Shown: piece by piece, positions 1-10,425 of the stretch
Numbering within the stretch: position 1 is the first letter of the stretch
Layout: each line of letters opens with the position of its first letter
Origin: Prunella strophiata
Lineage: Eukaryota; Chordata; Aves; Passeriformes; Prunellidae
Assembly (NCBI GenBank): GCA_036583965.1
Contig: JAZBQD010000014.1
Span: 39,046,990-39,110,989, forward strand
DNA length: 64,000 nucleotides
Direction of reading: 5' to 3'
The notes under the pieces: model-generated
Told to the model about the DNA's origin: nothing
The model's database searches: none
Seen by the model: only the letters and a program-made list of their open reading frames with translations
Program-made: the position numbers and the translations under genes

Positions 1-255
1 CCAAGTCACCACTACACGAGGGACTCCTGTTTTCATGGAGATGCCTGAACACCTGCCTGCCCACAAGAAGTGGTGAATGAATTCCTTGTTTTGCTTTGCT
101 TCCATAGGCAGCTTTTACTTTACCTATTAAACTGTCTTTATTTCAATCCACAAATTTCCTCACTTTTACTCTTCTGATTGTTTCCCTCATTTCAGTGGGG
201 AAGAGTGAGTTGTGTAGGGCTTAGTTGCCAGCTGGGGTTAAACCACAACCTTAAC
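1..255 (+). repeat. LTR of an endogenous retrovirus, 3' part (left end outside window)
   Basis: The segment contains ACCTATTAAACTGTCTTTAT near 120-140 and ends in GCTGGGGTTAAACCAC at about 235-250. These match, from memory, the R/U5 part of the LTR family widespread in passerine genomes. It lies in forward orientation and runs off the left edge, so its length and target duplication cannot be judged. No retroviral coding sequence follows, so it is a solo LTR or the 3' LTR of an element to the left. Confidence 0.8.
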
Positions 256-1910
256 ATAGCCTTTGATGAGTTGCATTTAAGGGACAGGTGTAGGAATGCC
301 TGCCTGCTTCAGGCAATGGGTTGTGCTGGCTCAGAGGGGACATGACTGTCTATACTGACCCTGTCCCTCTCCCAGTCTGCACTTAATTGTTCCTGTGAAA
401 CCAGGACACAAAACCTAAATCTCATTCTGGATTTTATGCACCTACATTGTGCATGTGATGAAGACAACTGACTTATCTGCCTTTGGAGACACATCTGGAA
501 GAGGAGTGCAGGGGTTAGAGCAATTGCTCATGAGTAGGAGTGCTCAGCTCAGCAATGTAATTGGAAACGACCCATATTCCCTTTTTTTGAGCTAAGTTAA
601 CATCACTGTCTCAGCTTCCTGAACAGTCAGTAGGGAGGGATGAGTGATTCATCTCACCCAGCTTAGACCCATATTTTAGGAAGGAAGGAATTGCCCTCTG
701 GCTGATGAAAACCTTAGATGAGACATCTAAGTTTTAAATGACTAAAGCTTGGTGACACAGATCTCTGCCTAAATGCAGAAAACCTGTTAATTTGGCTACT
801 CTTTTGACCTTTAACTGAAGAAAAACATGCTAACTTTTCATCAACACCAAACACTTTAGTTTCTTATTTACTACTATCCCACTGCTTCCTGGGCTCAGCC
901 CTCCTTAGCTTGTGGAGTTTGTCTCAATTGAAACCATGGTGTGGCCACTCCAGTTCAGTCCTTTTCACCTTCATAGATTATGAGGACATCCACTCATTTT
1001 ACTGATGCTCTCCAAGTGTCTTGAACTGCCCTTGTGCACATGGTGGGGAAGGACAGGCTACCCTAAAGGTTTGCACTACTGACATTATTGCAGGGTCCTC
1101 TTGCTGAGGGATTCCATCCCCTTGGAGCAGGGAAGCCTTTGGACTTCTGTCAGTAAGAAACAGAGAGAGACACTCACCTAAAGTGACTGCAGCCATACCT
1201 CCTATGCATCATCTTCCCAGCAGAGTAAAATCATGTCTGTACATCTCAAACACCATTGCAAACAGAGGGTCTGGTGCAGGTTCTTTGAATTATAAAAATG
1301 AGAAGTTCTCAGATGAAGGTTGGCTTTTCTCTGCTTAGTTTCTATTGGATTGCTTTACTGAAACCCACAACAATGGGTGAAAGGGAAAGCTCATGTAAAC
1401 CAATTTTACGCTCCCTGTACAGCACAGTAGCCTTATGGAGGGAACTAAAGTGAGGCCAAATTCAAGACCACACCCTGCTAGATCCCTCAGGTCTTTGGAA
1501 CAGAAAGATCAGCCTCATCTAAAGTGAGGTTCCTACACTGTACTATGCCTGTGAGCTTCCAAAGGCACTTCAGAAGAAGCCCTGACCTTACCAGTAAGGG
1601 TATTTCAAAGAAACTCTGTTGCAGAGTGTAATGGAGCTGCCTGTGGTAGTGTGAGGCAGACAAGGAATGGTTACTTCTGAATAGTTTATTGATCTGTTAC
1701 CTCATTTTTAACTTTCTAGAGTAACTCACAGCTATACTTAAACAAACAACAGAATGTTAAGTTTGCTAAGAGCTGTGTGTTAGCCTCTGAATTTCCATAA
1801 AGAAAGCAAGCAGGTGATGTAAATAGCACAATATCAGCAGCTTTCCATCTCAAACAGCTGATGTGAGCAGGGGCAGTAGTTCCAACCTGCTGATACTCTT
1901 TGGGATGCCC

Positions 1911-1930
1911 TCTGCTCTGCTCTGCTCTGC
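1911..1930. repeat. (TCTGC)4 microsatellite
   Basis: Four perfect copies of the pentamer TCTGC occur in tandem. Confidence 0.9.
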
Positions 1931-3084
1931 ATTTGTGCATGTGGCTGTTTTTGAACACTTTTCATATCTAAGCAATTAACCAAACTTCAGAGTCCTGGAT
2001 CTAGTTTCCATTTAGAAAGAGAAATTGAGTTGGGCATTTCTTGTCTTAAGCCTGCTCTTCATGAAGAGCACCGTGAGTCTGGTCTCCTGAGGAGAGCAGG
2101 AGCAGAGCCATACACACGTTCTTTGCTCATAGATTTAGTCTTTGTAGTCAGCACTTGGGCAAAAAGCATTCTTGCCAAGCTTTCTTCTGGCCATGCTCCC
2201 AGTGCTATTTGCCCCACTCTGTCTCTCTTTTCTCCACTTCTGTTTTTGTTTTTCTGGTTTTCTTTCACATATAGTTTACTAAATTCACTAGGTTTTGTGT
2301 ATGGAGCAGAGGTTTCAACTTTAACTGGTCTTCACTTCCATGAAATAGATCAATTATCCCTAAAACTCATTGCCATAAGCTTCTCCAATTTCACTCACCT
2401 CCCCATCCACTGTTTTCTTCCTTGCATCTGTCATTTGTGTGCACCCTGAACTGTGCCTATTTAGCTTCATGATTTGCAGGTTTTTGTGTTACCAGAAAAG
2501 CCATTACTGATCCATGACCAGTTACTTTCAGGGCTGCATGTCCTAAGAGTTTATTTAAGGCCTTGAGATTCCCCATAATGTAGAGTTCAGAGAAGTGCAA
2601 AGGTAAATCTGTGCACTACAAGCTGATTTTAGTCAAGCTCTCATGAGGAAAAGGCAATAGTAGAGGTCATCCTTTACAGGTCAAGGCTAATTGCCAAAAA
2701 GAATTGAAATAGCCTTGAAGTTGTTAAGGGAAAGGGGATAGACAGAAGATTATAAATGCTTCCTGTGTTCCATAGGAAATGAAATCTTCCTGTCTTCCTT
2801 TCTTAAGCCTATTTCCTATTGAAATCAAGCACTATACTATTTAATTGTGTGCATTGGTTAGGAAAGATAGGGACTCTTTTCATGTAAAACACACCCACAT
2901 ACAACCAAACCAAAGTGTTTTGTGTCAAATTCTGATAGAAGGAAGACAGCTTTCATTCCTAGTGCAGACAATTAACTGCTGATGAAACAATTTCATTCTA
3001 AAGATTTTAGTGTAAAACAAGTCTTCCCCCTAACCTCTGAATAATGATGCACTGAAACTTATTTATGAAAAAATGTCCTTATTG

Positions 3085-3109
3085 GTCTGGATACACAAGG
3101 TATCCAGAC
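3085..3109. repeat. Perfect 10-bp inverted repeat, 5-nt loop
   Basis: GTCTGGATAC (3085-3094) and GTATCCAGAC (3100-3109) are exact reverse complements separated by ACAAG. No flanking T-run or known RNA gene goes with it, so its role is unknown. Confidence 0.85.
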
Positions 3110-4079
3110 TTTCATTCTGTGCTGTGCAATTGCTGTGTTGTTGTTGTAAATACAATATAACACTTTGTTGAGTGTGCCAGGGACATAAGTGATGGAAAAT
3201 CACCAGTAGCCTTTGAAAAATGTCTTTTTTTTTCTTTTTTTCCTAAACATTAAAAATATGTAGGTGCAGTTACAGTCCTGCTGTATAGTTACACATACCC
3301 CAAATCAAACAGAGATGCATCTCATGATTGTAAACTGCTTGCAAGAGTGAGAATGGGGTTTGTGAAATGGGGTTTGTGTAATGGCCACCTACAAAACAAG
3401 TTCTATATCATTAGTTTTTGTCACACAGAGGTTTTTTAGAGCAAGATCCCTTTCTCTCTGCAAAGATGGAGGGTAACTTACTGACCAGTCAGTGGTGCCT
3501 CTAAGACCTGTGGGGAATACAACTGGACAGTGAGGTGGATCTCAAGGGTGTTGCTTGTAACACAACAGCTGTATGTGGGGACAGCAAAAGTCTGGATCAT
3601 GTGGGGAACTCCAGTGAATTATATTCCCCAGGGCTTTAATCTCATTGACTTTATTGTCTGCTGGGATAAAAATACCAAACCTAAACCATTCCAAACTGTG
3701 CACATTATGAACCTTTGGCAAAAATAATCTTATTAACTGTGCCCTTGATAGACATTAATTTGTCTTGGACCCAAGTGTGGCTGCAGTCTAGGAGCAGTAA
3801 TTTCTTGTGAACACCTCCTGAGCATATCAGGCCTCATAAAACCCCTATCTTATACTATGATGTAGCTTCAAAGACAATACTCTGCTGTTATGCAGGACCA
3901 AAGCAGCTCCTTCAGTGCATCTGCTGAGCTGATTTGTTTTCAAACCTTGATTTAAATTTTACTTTTTATTATGTGATATTGCTGAAACTATGGTTTTATG
4001 GCAAATGTGTTCCAGTTCAATAAAAACGTGCTTATTTTTTTTTCCTCCTCCCTGAACTAAGAACAAAATGCCTTGAGGG

Positions 4080-4700
4080 ACTATATATGTTTAATAGATT
4101 TTCTGAATTAAAACTCCCTTCAATTAAAATAATAATCTTTGGTGGTCCCACATAATATTTTGTAGCTGACATTCATGTATAATGTAATGTAATCTCGTTT
4201 TTTGATGGGACTTTTGTCTTTGCTAAGTTTCCTCTCTGTCTAATTAATGTTTCTGCCTGCTATTGATTTTTCAGATCCACCCAACTTTGATTTGTTATTT
4301 TCTTTCACTGATTATTTTAATAGCATGCCTTAATGTAGCATATGTTTGGATTCCAGCTCCAGTTTTACCCTAGCCATTATTAACAATGTAAAGCTCCTCC
4401 TTTATGTGACAATGCTAATGTTTTTAGCTGTGCTTAATTAGCCCCATCTCAGTAGGGAAGCACTGTTAATGCTTGTGTCTTTTCTGTTAATGTTTCAATT
4501 TCCCCTTTTTCTAGCAGATAAAAGCTGATTGTAATCCCATGTGGCAGGTTTGGGGCACAACCATCTGCAGTCTCATTTTAGAGTCTAAACAGGCAGATTG
4601 CTTCCCACTTAAACTGCTGCCACAGTAGACTGGTATCTTCAGGGTAATCATAATTACATTCATGCATCTTCAGAGGATGTTAATTACAGGAGGATGCTTT
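4080..4700. promoter_or_regulatory. Candidate conserved non-coding element (homeodomain-type cores)
   Basis: This AT-rich stretch without repeats has many homeodomain-type cores: TAATTAAT at 4241-4248, TTAATTA at 4434-4440, and TAATTA at 4651-4656 and 4681-4686. This composition is typical of vertebrate developmental enhancers, and HMGA2 is a developmental gene. Calling it an enhancer is inference from composition only; conservation could not be checked. Confidence 0.3.
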
Positions 4701-5190
4701 CTTTCTCTTGAATACAGGAACAAGTGCGCTGCAAGTTTGGAGCGATTAAGGAGAGGAAAAGCATTAAATCACAAGTGGGAAGGAAAGAAGTGAGGAACAT
4801 ATCCAATAGGCCAAAAGGTTGTTTGAATGGCAAAGGGAAGTAAAAGGTGTGAAGAAAAAAGACATATTGAACCTTATTGTAACGTGGAGGTGAATCAGTC
4901 CAGAGCTGCAGAGCTCATCATTCTAACTGAAGGACATGAGGATGGTTGGAACAGCAACTCAGCTGGAGCAGGGCCTGCATGCCAGGGACATCTGGAAGCA
5001 AGGTGGAGTGCATGCTCAGGATGGCTTCCCTACTGTTGTACTTGTGAGTGAGGTGGGATGGCAGGAGGATCAAGGTTTCCCCATCACTAGCATGTCCTGG
5101 CATGGCACAAAGCCTGTGGATCCTGGAGCCAGGCAAGAAAAGCACTGACCTATATTGACTCTGCTTGTTGCAAAGAGTCCAGACAGCAAG
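4701..5190. other. Intergenic DNA, nothing recognised
   Basis: Short overlapping open frames at about 4830-5150 show no recognisable domain. No repeat family was identified. Confidence 0.5.
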
Positions 5191-5322
5191 GATCACAGGA
5201 TCATAGAACAGTTTGGGTTGGAAGGTACCTTTAAAAGACCAACTTCTTGCAATGAGCAGGGATGCCTTCAATTAGATCCAGTTGTTCAGAGCTCCATCCA
5301 ATCTGACTTCCACTGCTTCCAT
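5191..5322 (-). repeat. CR1 LINE 3' fragment, reverse orientation
   Basis: The segment begins with ATCATAGAACAGTTTGGGTT and continues with a diverged GGAAGGTACCTTTAAAAG. That is the reverse complement of the CR1 3' end. It is truncated after about 130 bp and is clearly diverged, so it is an old copy. Confidence 0.85.
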
Positions 5323-5400
5323 GTCTATATTGTCCAGACAATGTATTTAACACACAATGGCACATATTCATTTGGCTGACCAAGTAGAAGCAATAAATCA

Positions 5401-5585
5401 GAATCACAGAATAGTTTGAGTTGAAGAGGACCTAAAAGGTTATCTAATTCTAAGCCCCATGCCATGGGCAGGCACACTTTCCACTACACCACGTTGCTCA
5501 AAGCCCCATCCAACCTGGCCTTGAACACTTCCAGGGATCGAGTATCCACAGCTTCTGGGGATGACCTGTTCAATAAAGTTTCAAC
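5401..5585 (-). repeat. CR1 LINE 3' fragment, second copy, reverse orientation
   Basis: It starts with AATCACAGAATAGTTTGAGT and contains CCATGCCATGGGCAGGCACA and CCAACCTGGCCTTGAACACT, all diagnostic of the CR1 3' region read in reverse. It sits about 80 bp right of another reverse CR1 fragment. The two are separate insertions, because both begin with the 3' terminus. Confidence 0.9.
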
Positions 5586-5648
5586 TGGCAGTACTTCTGA
5601 AAAGAGGAGACATAAAGCAACTGGACCTTTATTTGTGCAAAAAACTAC

Positions 5649-6086
5649 ATGCTTGTCCTGGTCCCATCCAAAGACAGGGTTAATTTTTCTCAGAAGTTGA
5701 GAGGGTGCAGAGCCTGGAGCCATGTGGTGTGTCCATGTTGTCATTCTATACCATGCACATCGTCACTTGTGGTGGAGTTAAGAGATTCTCACTTCTGAGA
5801 AGGAGGGGATTGCAGTCACAGTAAAAGCAGGTGCACAGGGGGTCTGGCTGCCATCTTGTTAGTTGTCTCAGGGTCATGCTGCATCAGGTCAGTGGGTGAG
5901 TAATTTGCATGTATAACACCCTCTCTCTTGTACACTGTTGTTATTAATATTGGTACTGTTTATTTTCTTACCTCACTGCTGTTTCCAGTAAGTTGTTCTT
6001 AGCTCATAATCTCTGCCTTTTGTCTCTCTCACTGGAGGGCCCTGAGGGAGGGAGCAGGAGTGTCGTTCCTAAACCATGACAATGCT
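5649..6086 (+). mobile_element. Solo LTR with 5-bp target site duplication
   Basis: The LTR spans 5654-6081. It starts TGTCCTGGTCCCATCC and ends AAACCATGACA, giving TG...CA ends. It is flanked by identical ATGCT pentamers at 5649-5653 and 6082-6086. Internal landmarks include AGGGTTAATTTTTCTCAG near the 5' end and GTGGGTGAGTAATTTGCATG in the middle. A 5-bp duplication fits ERVL-type integrases. No internal viral sequence remains, so the provirus has recombined to a single LTR of about 428 bp. Confidence 0.88.
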
Positions 6087-7153
6087 TAAGTACTTCTGTA
6101 TATTTAAAAATTAATGTAATCAGAAAGATGGTGAGACATCAAGAGAGGAAAAACTGAGAGGCAAAATTCTGCGTCCTTGTATGCAGAGGTGCTGGGGTGA
6201 AAAGCATCATGCAGGCGTCAGGTGAAGTGTGAGGCGTGACAAATCTGACTCCTCTCATGTGATCAGGAGAACACGTTGTTGCCATTGCTCTGGATCGTGT
6301 TTCTAATAATGATCAGACCAGATGGTTTGGTTTTGAAAAGAGCTATGGACAATTAAATAGCTGTGCAAGGCACTGGCAGCACCAGCTTTCAGTACTTCCT
6401 CCCCATATTTGCGTGGATGAGATGTGGTGGCACAGGAAAGCAAAATGAGAAACTTAATATGACTCCTGCCATGGGCATCTTGGATAAAGCACTCTTGGCT
6501 GCTCGACAAATGCAGGCGTTGATCCTGCAGAAGCCAATTAGTTTTGTACACACAAATAGTCTCACCGTGGAATAAAGCATGCAGAAGTTAATTGGGAAAT
6601 TTATTCCCTGGGAAGGGAAGTGAAGCAAGCTGGAGGAATGACTAAGAAGCAGGGGGGAGTTAAGCATAGAGTAGCAGAAGCTGAGCCACTTGGCTGACCC
6701 ATCAGGTGGGTGGGTTGCAGCTGAAGCATCATATCAGATAAAATAACAGGAAGAGCCAAGTGATGGCACACACAGGGAAGATGACCACCAGGAAAGCTGA
6801 ACATTGGAATGATCTTTTAATACCACTAAGTTGGGTGACAAAGCAGAAGAGGACATATAATGTGATGAATGCAATTACTCACATCTGACTCAGGACTGAA
6901 TGGGTGTTGTTAGTGCTTTTTTTGTCATCTTATTTTGGTTATTTTACAAGTAACTGAGCCAAAGGAAACATGTCATGAAGCCCTTGGGAAGACAGACGTT
7001 GAGAGTGGAGAGTCTGTAAATGAGTGAACACAGAATGTGTAAACCTACACATCTCAGGAAATAATAACTGCACAATCCCCTTAGGTGAGAGAGGAATGGT
7101 TGCCAATGTGAATCAATGGACATGCACCACAGATGACCTGATCAGCTGACAGA
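6087..7153. other. Intergenic DNA, nothing recognised
   Basis: No gene, RNA or repeat family could be supported. Open frames on both strands at about 6300-6800 overlap each other and look random. Confidence 0.5.
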
Positions 7154-7713
7154 GGTGACTGTCCCACCCTGCTCTGCACTTGTATGGCTTCACCTTAAGT
7201 CCTGTGTGTAGTTTTGGGCACCGTAATATAAAAAAGATATAAATCTGTTAGAGAGTGTCCAAAGGAGGGCCAGGAGGATGGTGAAGGGCCTTGAGGGGAA
7301 GCTTTATGAGGAGCAGCTGAGGTCACTTGGCTTCTTTGGCCTGGAAAAAGGAGACAGAGGGCACAACTCATAGTGGTCTTCAACCTCCTCACAAGGGGAA
7401 GCAGAGGGGCAGGTATTGATTTCTTCACTCTCATGACCAGGTACAGGACTCCAGAAAAGACCATGAAGCTGAGCCAGGGGAGGTTTAGGTTAGATACCAG
7501 AAAAAGATTCTTCACCCAGAGGGCAGTTAGGCCAGGATCAGGCTACCCAGAGAAGTGGCCACACCACCAGTCTGACAGAGTTCAAGAAGTGTTTGGGCAA
7601 CACTCTCAGTCACATGGTGTGATTCTCGTGGCTGTTCTGTGCTGGACCAGGACCTGGACTTTGATAATCCTCATGTGTCCCTTCCAACTCAGGATATTCT
7701 ATGATTCTATGAC
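7154..7713 (+). mobile_element. CR1 LINE 3' end, forward, about 560 bp
   Basis: The segment reads as a 5'-truncated CR1: GTGACTGTCCCACCCTGCTC at the start, GTTTTGGGCACCGTAATATA, GAGCAGCTGAGGTCACTTGG, GGGGAGGTTTAGGTTAGATA, then CCCTTCCAACTCAGGATATT and the terminal ATTCTATGATTCTATGA (about 7696-7712). It covers the C-terminal part of the reverse-transcriptase ORF plus the short 3' UTR. Stops and indels mean no functional protein remains. It is longer and better preserved than the other CR1 copies here. Confidence 0.93.
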
Positions 7714-8374
7714 TTTAAATCTCACTGTAACAGGCCAAGAGACCATGGAAGAGCAAACGAAGAGAAGACAGAAGAATCCTGCCAACTTACCTGTGGGAAT
7801 CTTGGGGGCAGCTGAGTTTTAGTAAGAGTTTCCTGAGCTCTTCAATTTGTGCCCCAGACAGTACCCAGACATATCCCTGTGTCTGCTGCCCTGAGTACCT
7901 GTTCTTTTTAACCTAATGCCTGCATAATGGAAACTCCATGAACTTGGATGCAAACCGCAATCTTCCTTAAGAACAGAAGGCTCATCATCTTGGTGGACCC
8001 CCAAGAGGCAGAACTGAGACCAGGCAAAAAACCCCCCATGAGCCTGGCCTGTGCTATGGTGTTCCCTGTCTGGTGGGTGCTTGCTGGTCCCCAAGTGCAC
8101 AGTTTAGCCCTTAGCTCAGCACAGCAAGTCCTGGGCCAGGAATGGGTGTGTCACCTTTTGGGGAGCCCAGTGAGATGTGTAGTTCTGCTAAGTGCCCACC
8201 CCTGGGGCCCCTAACAGCAAATAAACTTCTCAAGCACAGGCCTGTGGTCTTGGGACAAAAAAAAAAAAAGACTACTTGCATGCAAAGATTTTACAAATTT
8301 GGTCATCCTGACCAAACTTTATTACCCATTTTATGGAATTGTGACAAAGTCTAGGAATCAAGCAACATGGGGAT
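7714..8374 (+). other. Segment ending in AATAAA and an A13 run; possible retroposed or transcript 3' end
   Basis: An AATAAA at 8220-8225 is followed, 31 nt later, by 13 consecutive A's (8257-8269), the arrangement left by reverse transcription of a polyadenylated RNA. The preceding 400 bp or so is relatively GC-rich compared with its surroundings. I do not recognise a parent gene. It could be a retrotransposed transcript, the end of an LTR-driven transcript, or chance. Confidence 0.35.
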
Positions 8375-8390
8375 CACAGAGGCTATTATG

Positions 8391-8396
8391 TTTATT
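8391..8396 (-). promoter_or_regulatory. HMGA2: Poly(A) signal AATAAA of HMGA2
   Basis: TTTATT on the plus strand reads AATAAA in mRNA sense, with a GU-rich stretch (TGTTGCTTGATT) about 30-45 nt downstream. A second AATAAA at 8318-8323 could serve as an alternative about 70 nt further on. Confidence 0.7.
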
Positions 8397-8750
8397 GTGC
8401 TGAACAGACTGTGATAAACCATTAAAGGAACATTTTCAACAAGCAAGCGATTTGAAGTACAATCATAGACAGCAACTCTACATGAAGAACAAAGCAAAAA
8501 GTTAGAAGACACTCAAAAGGAAAAGTAAACTGTAGTTCAACATCTTGAAGCAATTTTTTTCCTGCAAACACACCTCTCTTGCAGAAATGGTAGAAGTGTT
8601 ACATGTCCAGTCATAGTTAGCAGTGACCAATGACAGCAAAGAACAGTCGTATAAAATTTATCTCCCACAAAAATAAACTATATATATAAAAAAATTTTAT
8701 GATGTTCTCACTGACTCAATGGCCACATGCAATTTTTCCATCTGAAAAAA

Positions 8751-8757
8751 TGAGGTA
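8751..8757 (-). promoter_or_regulatory. let-7 seed match (7mer-A1)
   Basis: TGAGGTA on the plus strand is TACCTCA in the mRNA, pairing with let-7 positions 2-7 plus A1. It lies only 13 bases from the next site, close enough for cooperative repression. Confidence 0.7.
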
Positions 8758-8770
8758 TAGTAGGCCCTAA

Positions 8771-8777
8771 GAGGTAG
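8771..8777 (-). promoter_or_regulatory. let-7 seed match (7mer-m8)
   Basis: GAGGTAG on the plus strand is CTACCTC in the mRNA, complementary to let-7 positions 2-8. The match extends two bases further (GAGGTAGTA). Confidence 0.8.
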
Positions 8778-9118
8778 TAATGTGTTTTGATTGTACTACA
8801 ATATATAGAAAATGTAAGATTCAGTTCATCAGAGTGGTAAGTCTCTCAGAGGTTGAAGAGTGACACACACAAAGCAATTATTTCTGTGTCATCCACTGAA
8901 TACCGTGGCTTTAAAAAATGCAACAAAACCCCTCAGACCCCAAAAGGGACTTGCTAAGGCTTGATTTGATGCCCTTTGAAGACAGCAAAATTCCCGTTAC
9001 TGCCTTCAAGTGACACTGGATTTGGCCTGTTAGAGCTACTTATAGCTAGGATTATTTCTCTTTCGCTTGATAGTATCATGTCTAGTTACAATATTCCCAT
9101 CAGCTCTTTCCCAGCAAT

Positions 9119-9180
9119 CTCCGCACCGCACCCCGCGCAGCCCTTCGCGGAGGTCCGCGCTTCCTGACACCGCTCCTGGA
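9119..9180 (-). other. CpG-dense insert in the HMGA2 3' UTR with hairpin potential
   Basis: About ten CpGs fall within 60 bp in an otherwise AT-rich 3' UTR. It contains CGCGGAGGTCCGCG (about 9147-9160), whose 6-base arms are exact reverse complements, and overlapping CCGCG/CGGCG-type complementarity to its left. A stable RNA hairpin is likely; the function is unknown. Confidence 0.6.
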
Positions 9181-9782
9181 AGAAGCCCTAAGTCCTTATC
9201 CTGAACTGCTCTTGGCTCCAGGCTACAGCCATTCCAACAGACGCCTTCCTGAGAAACTACCCCTGGCCCAGTTATCAACACAATGGTACAAAGTACTGAC
9301 TAGGAAAGAGAGGAAGAAGGGAAATAAAACAGAAATAGAGAAAGTGAAATTGGAGGTGGGGGAGAGAGAGAGAAGGAACAACAAAAGTGAGAGAGGGGAG
9401 AATAAAAAACCTCTACATAAGAAGCATTTAAAATAAATCTGGCTGAAACATATTACAAAATCACATTTGTGTAAAATACACGAAAATACTTGTCAAGCAT
9501 TTTCTTACAATCTACTAATTTTTTTTTAAAAACACATATTTGTGATTGCATTATGCAAAAGCTGAGCTTGTTGCTTCCCACCTACAAAGCTTCAAGTTTC
9601 TTTGAAGGTTTTTTTTGTTAATTTTTTTTTATTTTTAATACGAAAGTAATTTAAAATGTGTTCATTTTCCACAAGTTATTTTACAAAAATAATTTTGAAT
9701 TAGGGATTAGTTGCAGTCCTAACTGTTTCAAACGTCTCAAAACTGATGCTGAAAGTAACAAGTTCATTCCATTTAAAGTCTG

Positions 9783-9789
9783 GAGGTAG
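9783..9789 (-). promoter_or_regulatory. let-7 seed match (7mer-m8)
   Basis: GAGGTAG on the plus strand gives CTACCTC in the mRNA. It pairs with a second site 49 nt away. Confidence 0.8.
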
Positions 9790-9831
9790 GTCTTTGTCAA
9801 TCAATTAGTCCATTTCTTTAAACAATTCATT

Positions 9832-9838
9832 TGAGGTA
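9832..9838 (-). promoter_or_regulatory. let-7 seed match (7mer-A1)
   Basis: TGAGGTA on the plus strand gives TACCTCA in the mRNA. The next base breaks the position-8 match. Confidence 0.7.
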
Positions 9839-10004
9839 CAAACTTGGACAGTAATATTTAAACTTTACAGTTAAATTTTTTCTGTCATGTAGTGTCCTTG
9901 AAGAAAATTATCCTCACAAACCTATCAGCAATTCAATACAAAAATATATTCAAGTTAACAGTACATTACACAGAAGTCTAGTAGAGAATAGAGTAAGTAC
10001 ATAA

Positions 10005-10085
10005 AATAAAACGAAACAAAACCAAAACCAAAAACCCACACAAAAAAAAAAAATAAGAAAGAAAAAAATCAAACAAACCAAGTGA
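10005..10085 (-). other. U/G-rich tract in the HMGA2 3' UTR
   Basis: On the plus strand this is A-rich with interspersed C (AAACGAAACAAAACCAAAAC and similar). In the mRNA it becomes a U-rich run with G's, a likely platform for U-binding proteins and a possible slippage-prone site. Confidence 0.55.
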
Positions 10086-10269
10086 AAGAAAAACACATAG
10101 TCATGCTGAAACACAAAAAAGACATTGCTTCCTTAACTGCAAAAAAGGTTGAAATAGAAATAAGGGGAAAATGCAGATGCTCATGATTATCTACCCAGTA
10201 AAAATTTCCTGCATTGAATGTGTATAGCAGCATGTATTTATCAGTCTGTTGAGTTATTTGTAAAAATCA

Positions 10270-10276
10270 GAGGTAG
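10270..10276 (-). promoter_or_regulatory. let-7 seed match (7mer-m8)
   Basis: GAGGTAG on the plus strand is CTACCTC in the mRNA, with extended identity to let-7 (GAGGTAGTA). Confidence 0.8.
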
Positions 10277-10418
10277 TATTGAATAGTGGGGTAATATTGC
10301 ATCTGGTGCTAAAAGTGCTGCTTTGAATGAAAAGATGGAGAAATGCCACTGGCACAGAGGTGCTCAGTGAACCATCCTATGTCAAAACACATTGCTTAAC
10401 GTAATGCACGAGCTTAGC

Positions 10419-10425
10419 TGAGGTA
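10419..10425 (-). promoter_or_regulatory. let-7 seed match (7mer-A1)
   Basis: TGAGGTA on the plus strand is TACCTCA in the mRNA. Confidence 0.7.

Larger units (their letters stand above)
256..4079. other. Intergenic DNA downstream of HMGA2, no gene seen
   Basis: Only short open frames occur here and none resembles a known protein. Small structures are a (TCTGC)4 microsatellite at 1911-1930, a 13-14 bp near-perfect tandem duplication (AATGGGGTTTGTG) at 3352-3378, and a perfect 10-bp hairpin at 3085-3109. In other vertebrates the gene after HMGA2 is LLPH, but none of it is visible here. Confidence 0.6.

Noticed and set aside
7195..7822. Open frames over 7195-7822 on both strands
   Set aside because: They lie within or overlap the CR1 3' end. 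The plus frame is a broken CR1 reverse-transcriptase remnant.
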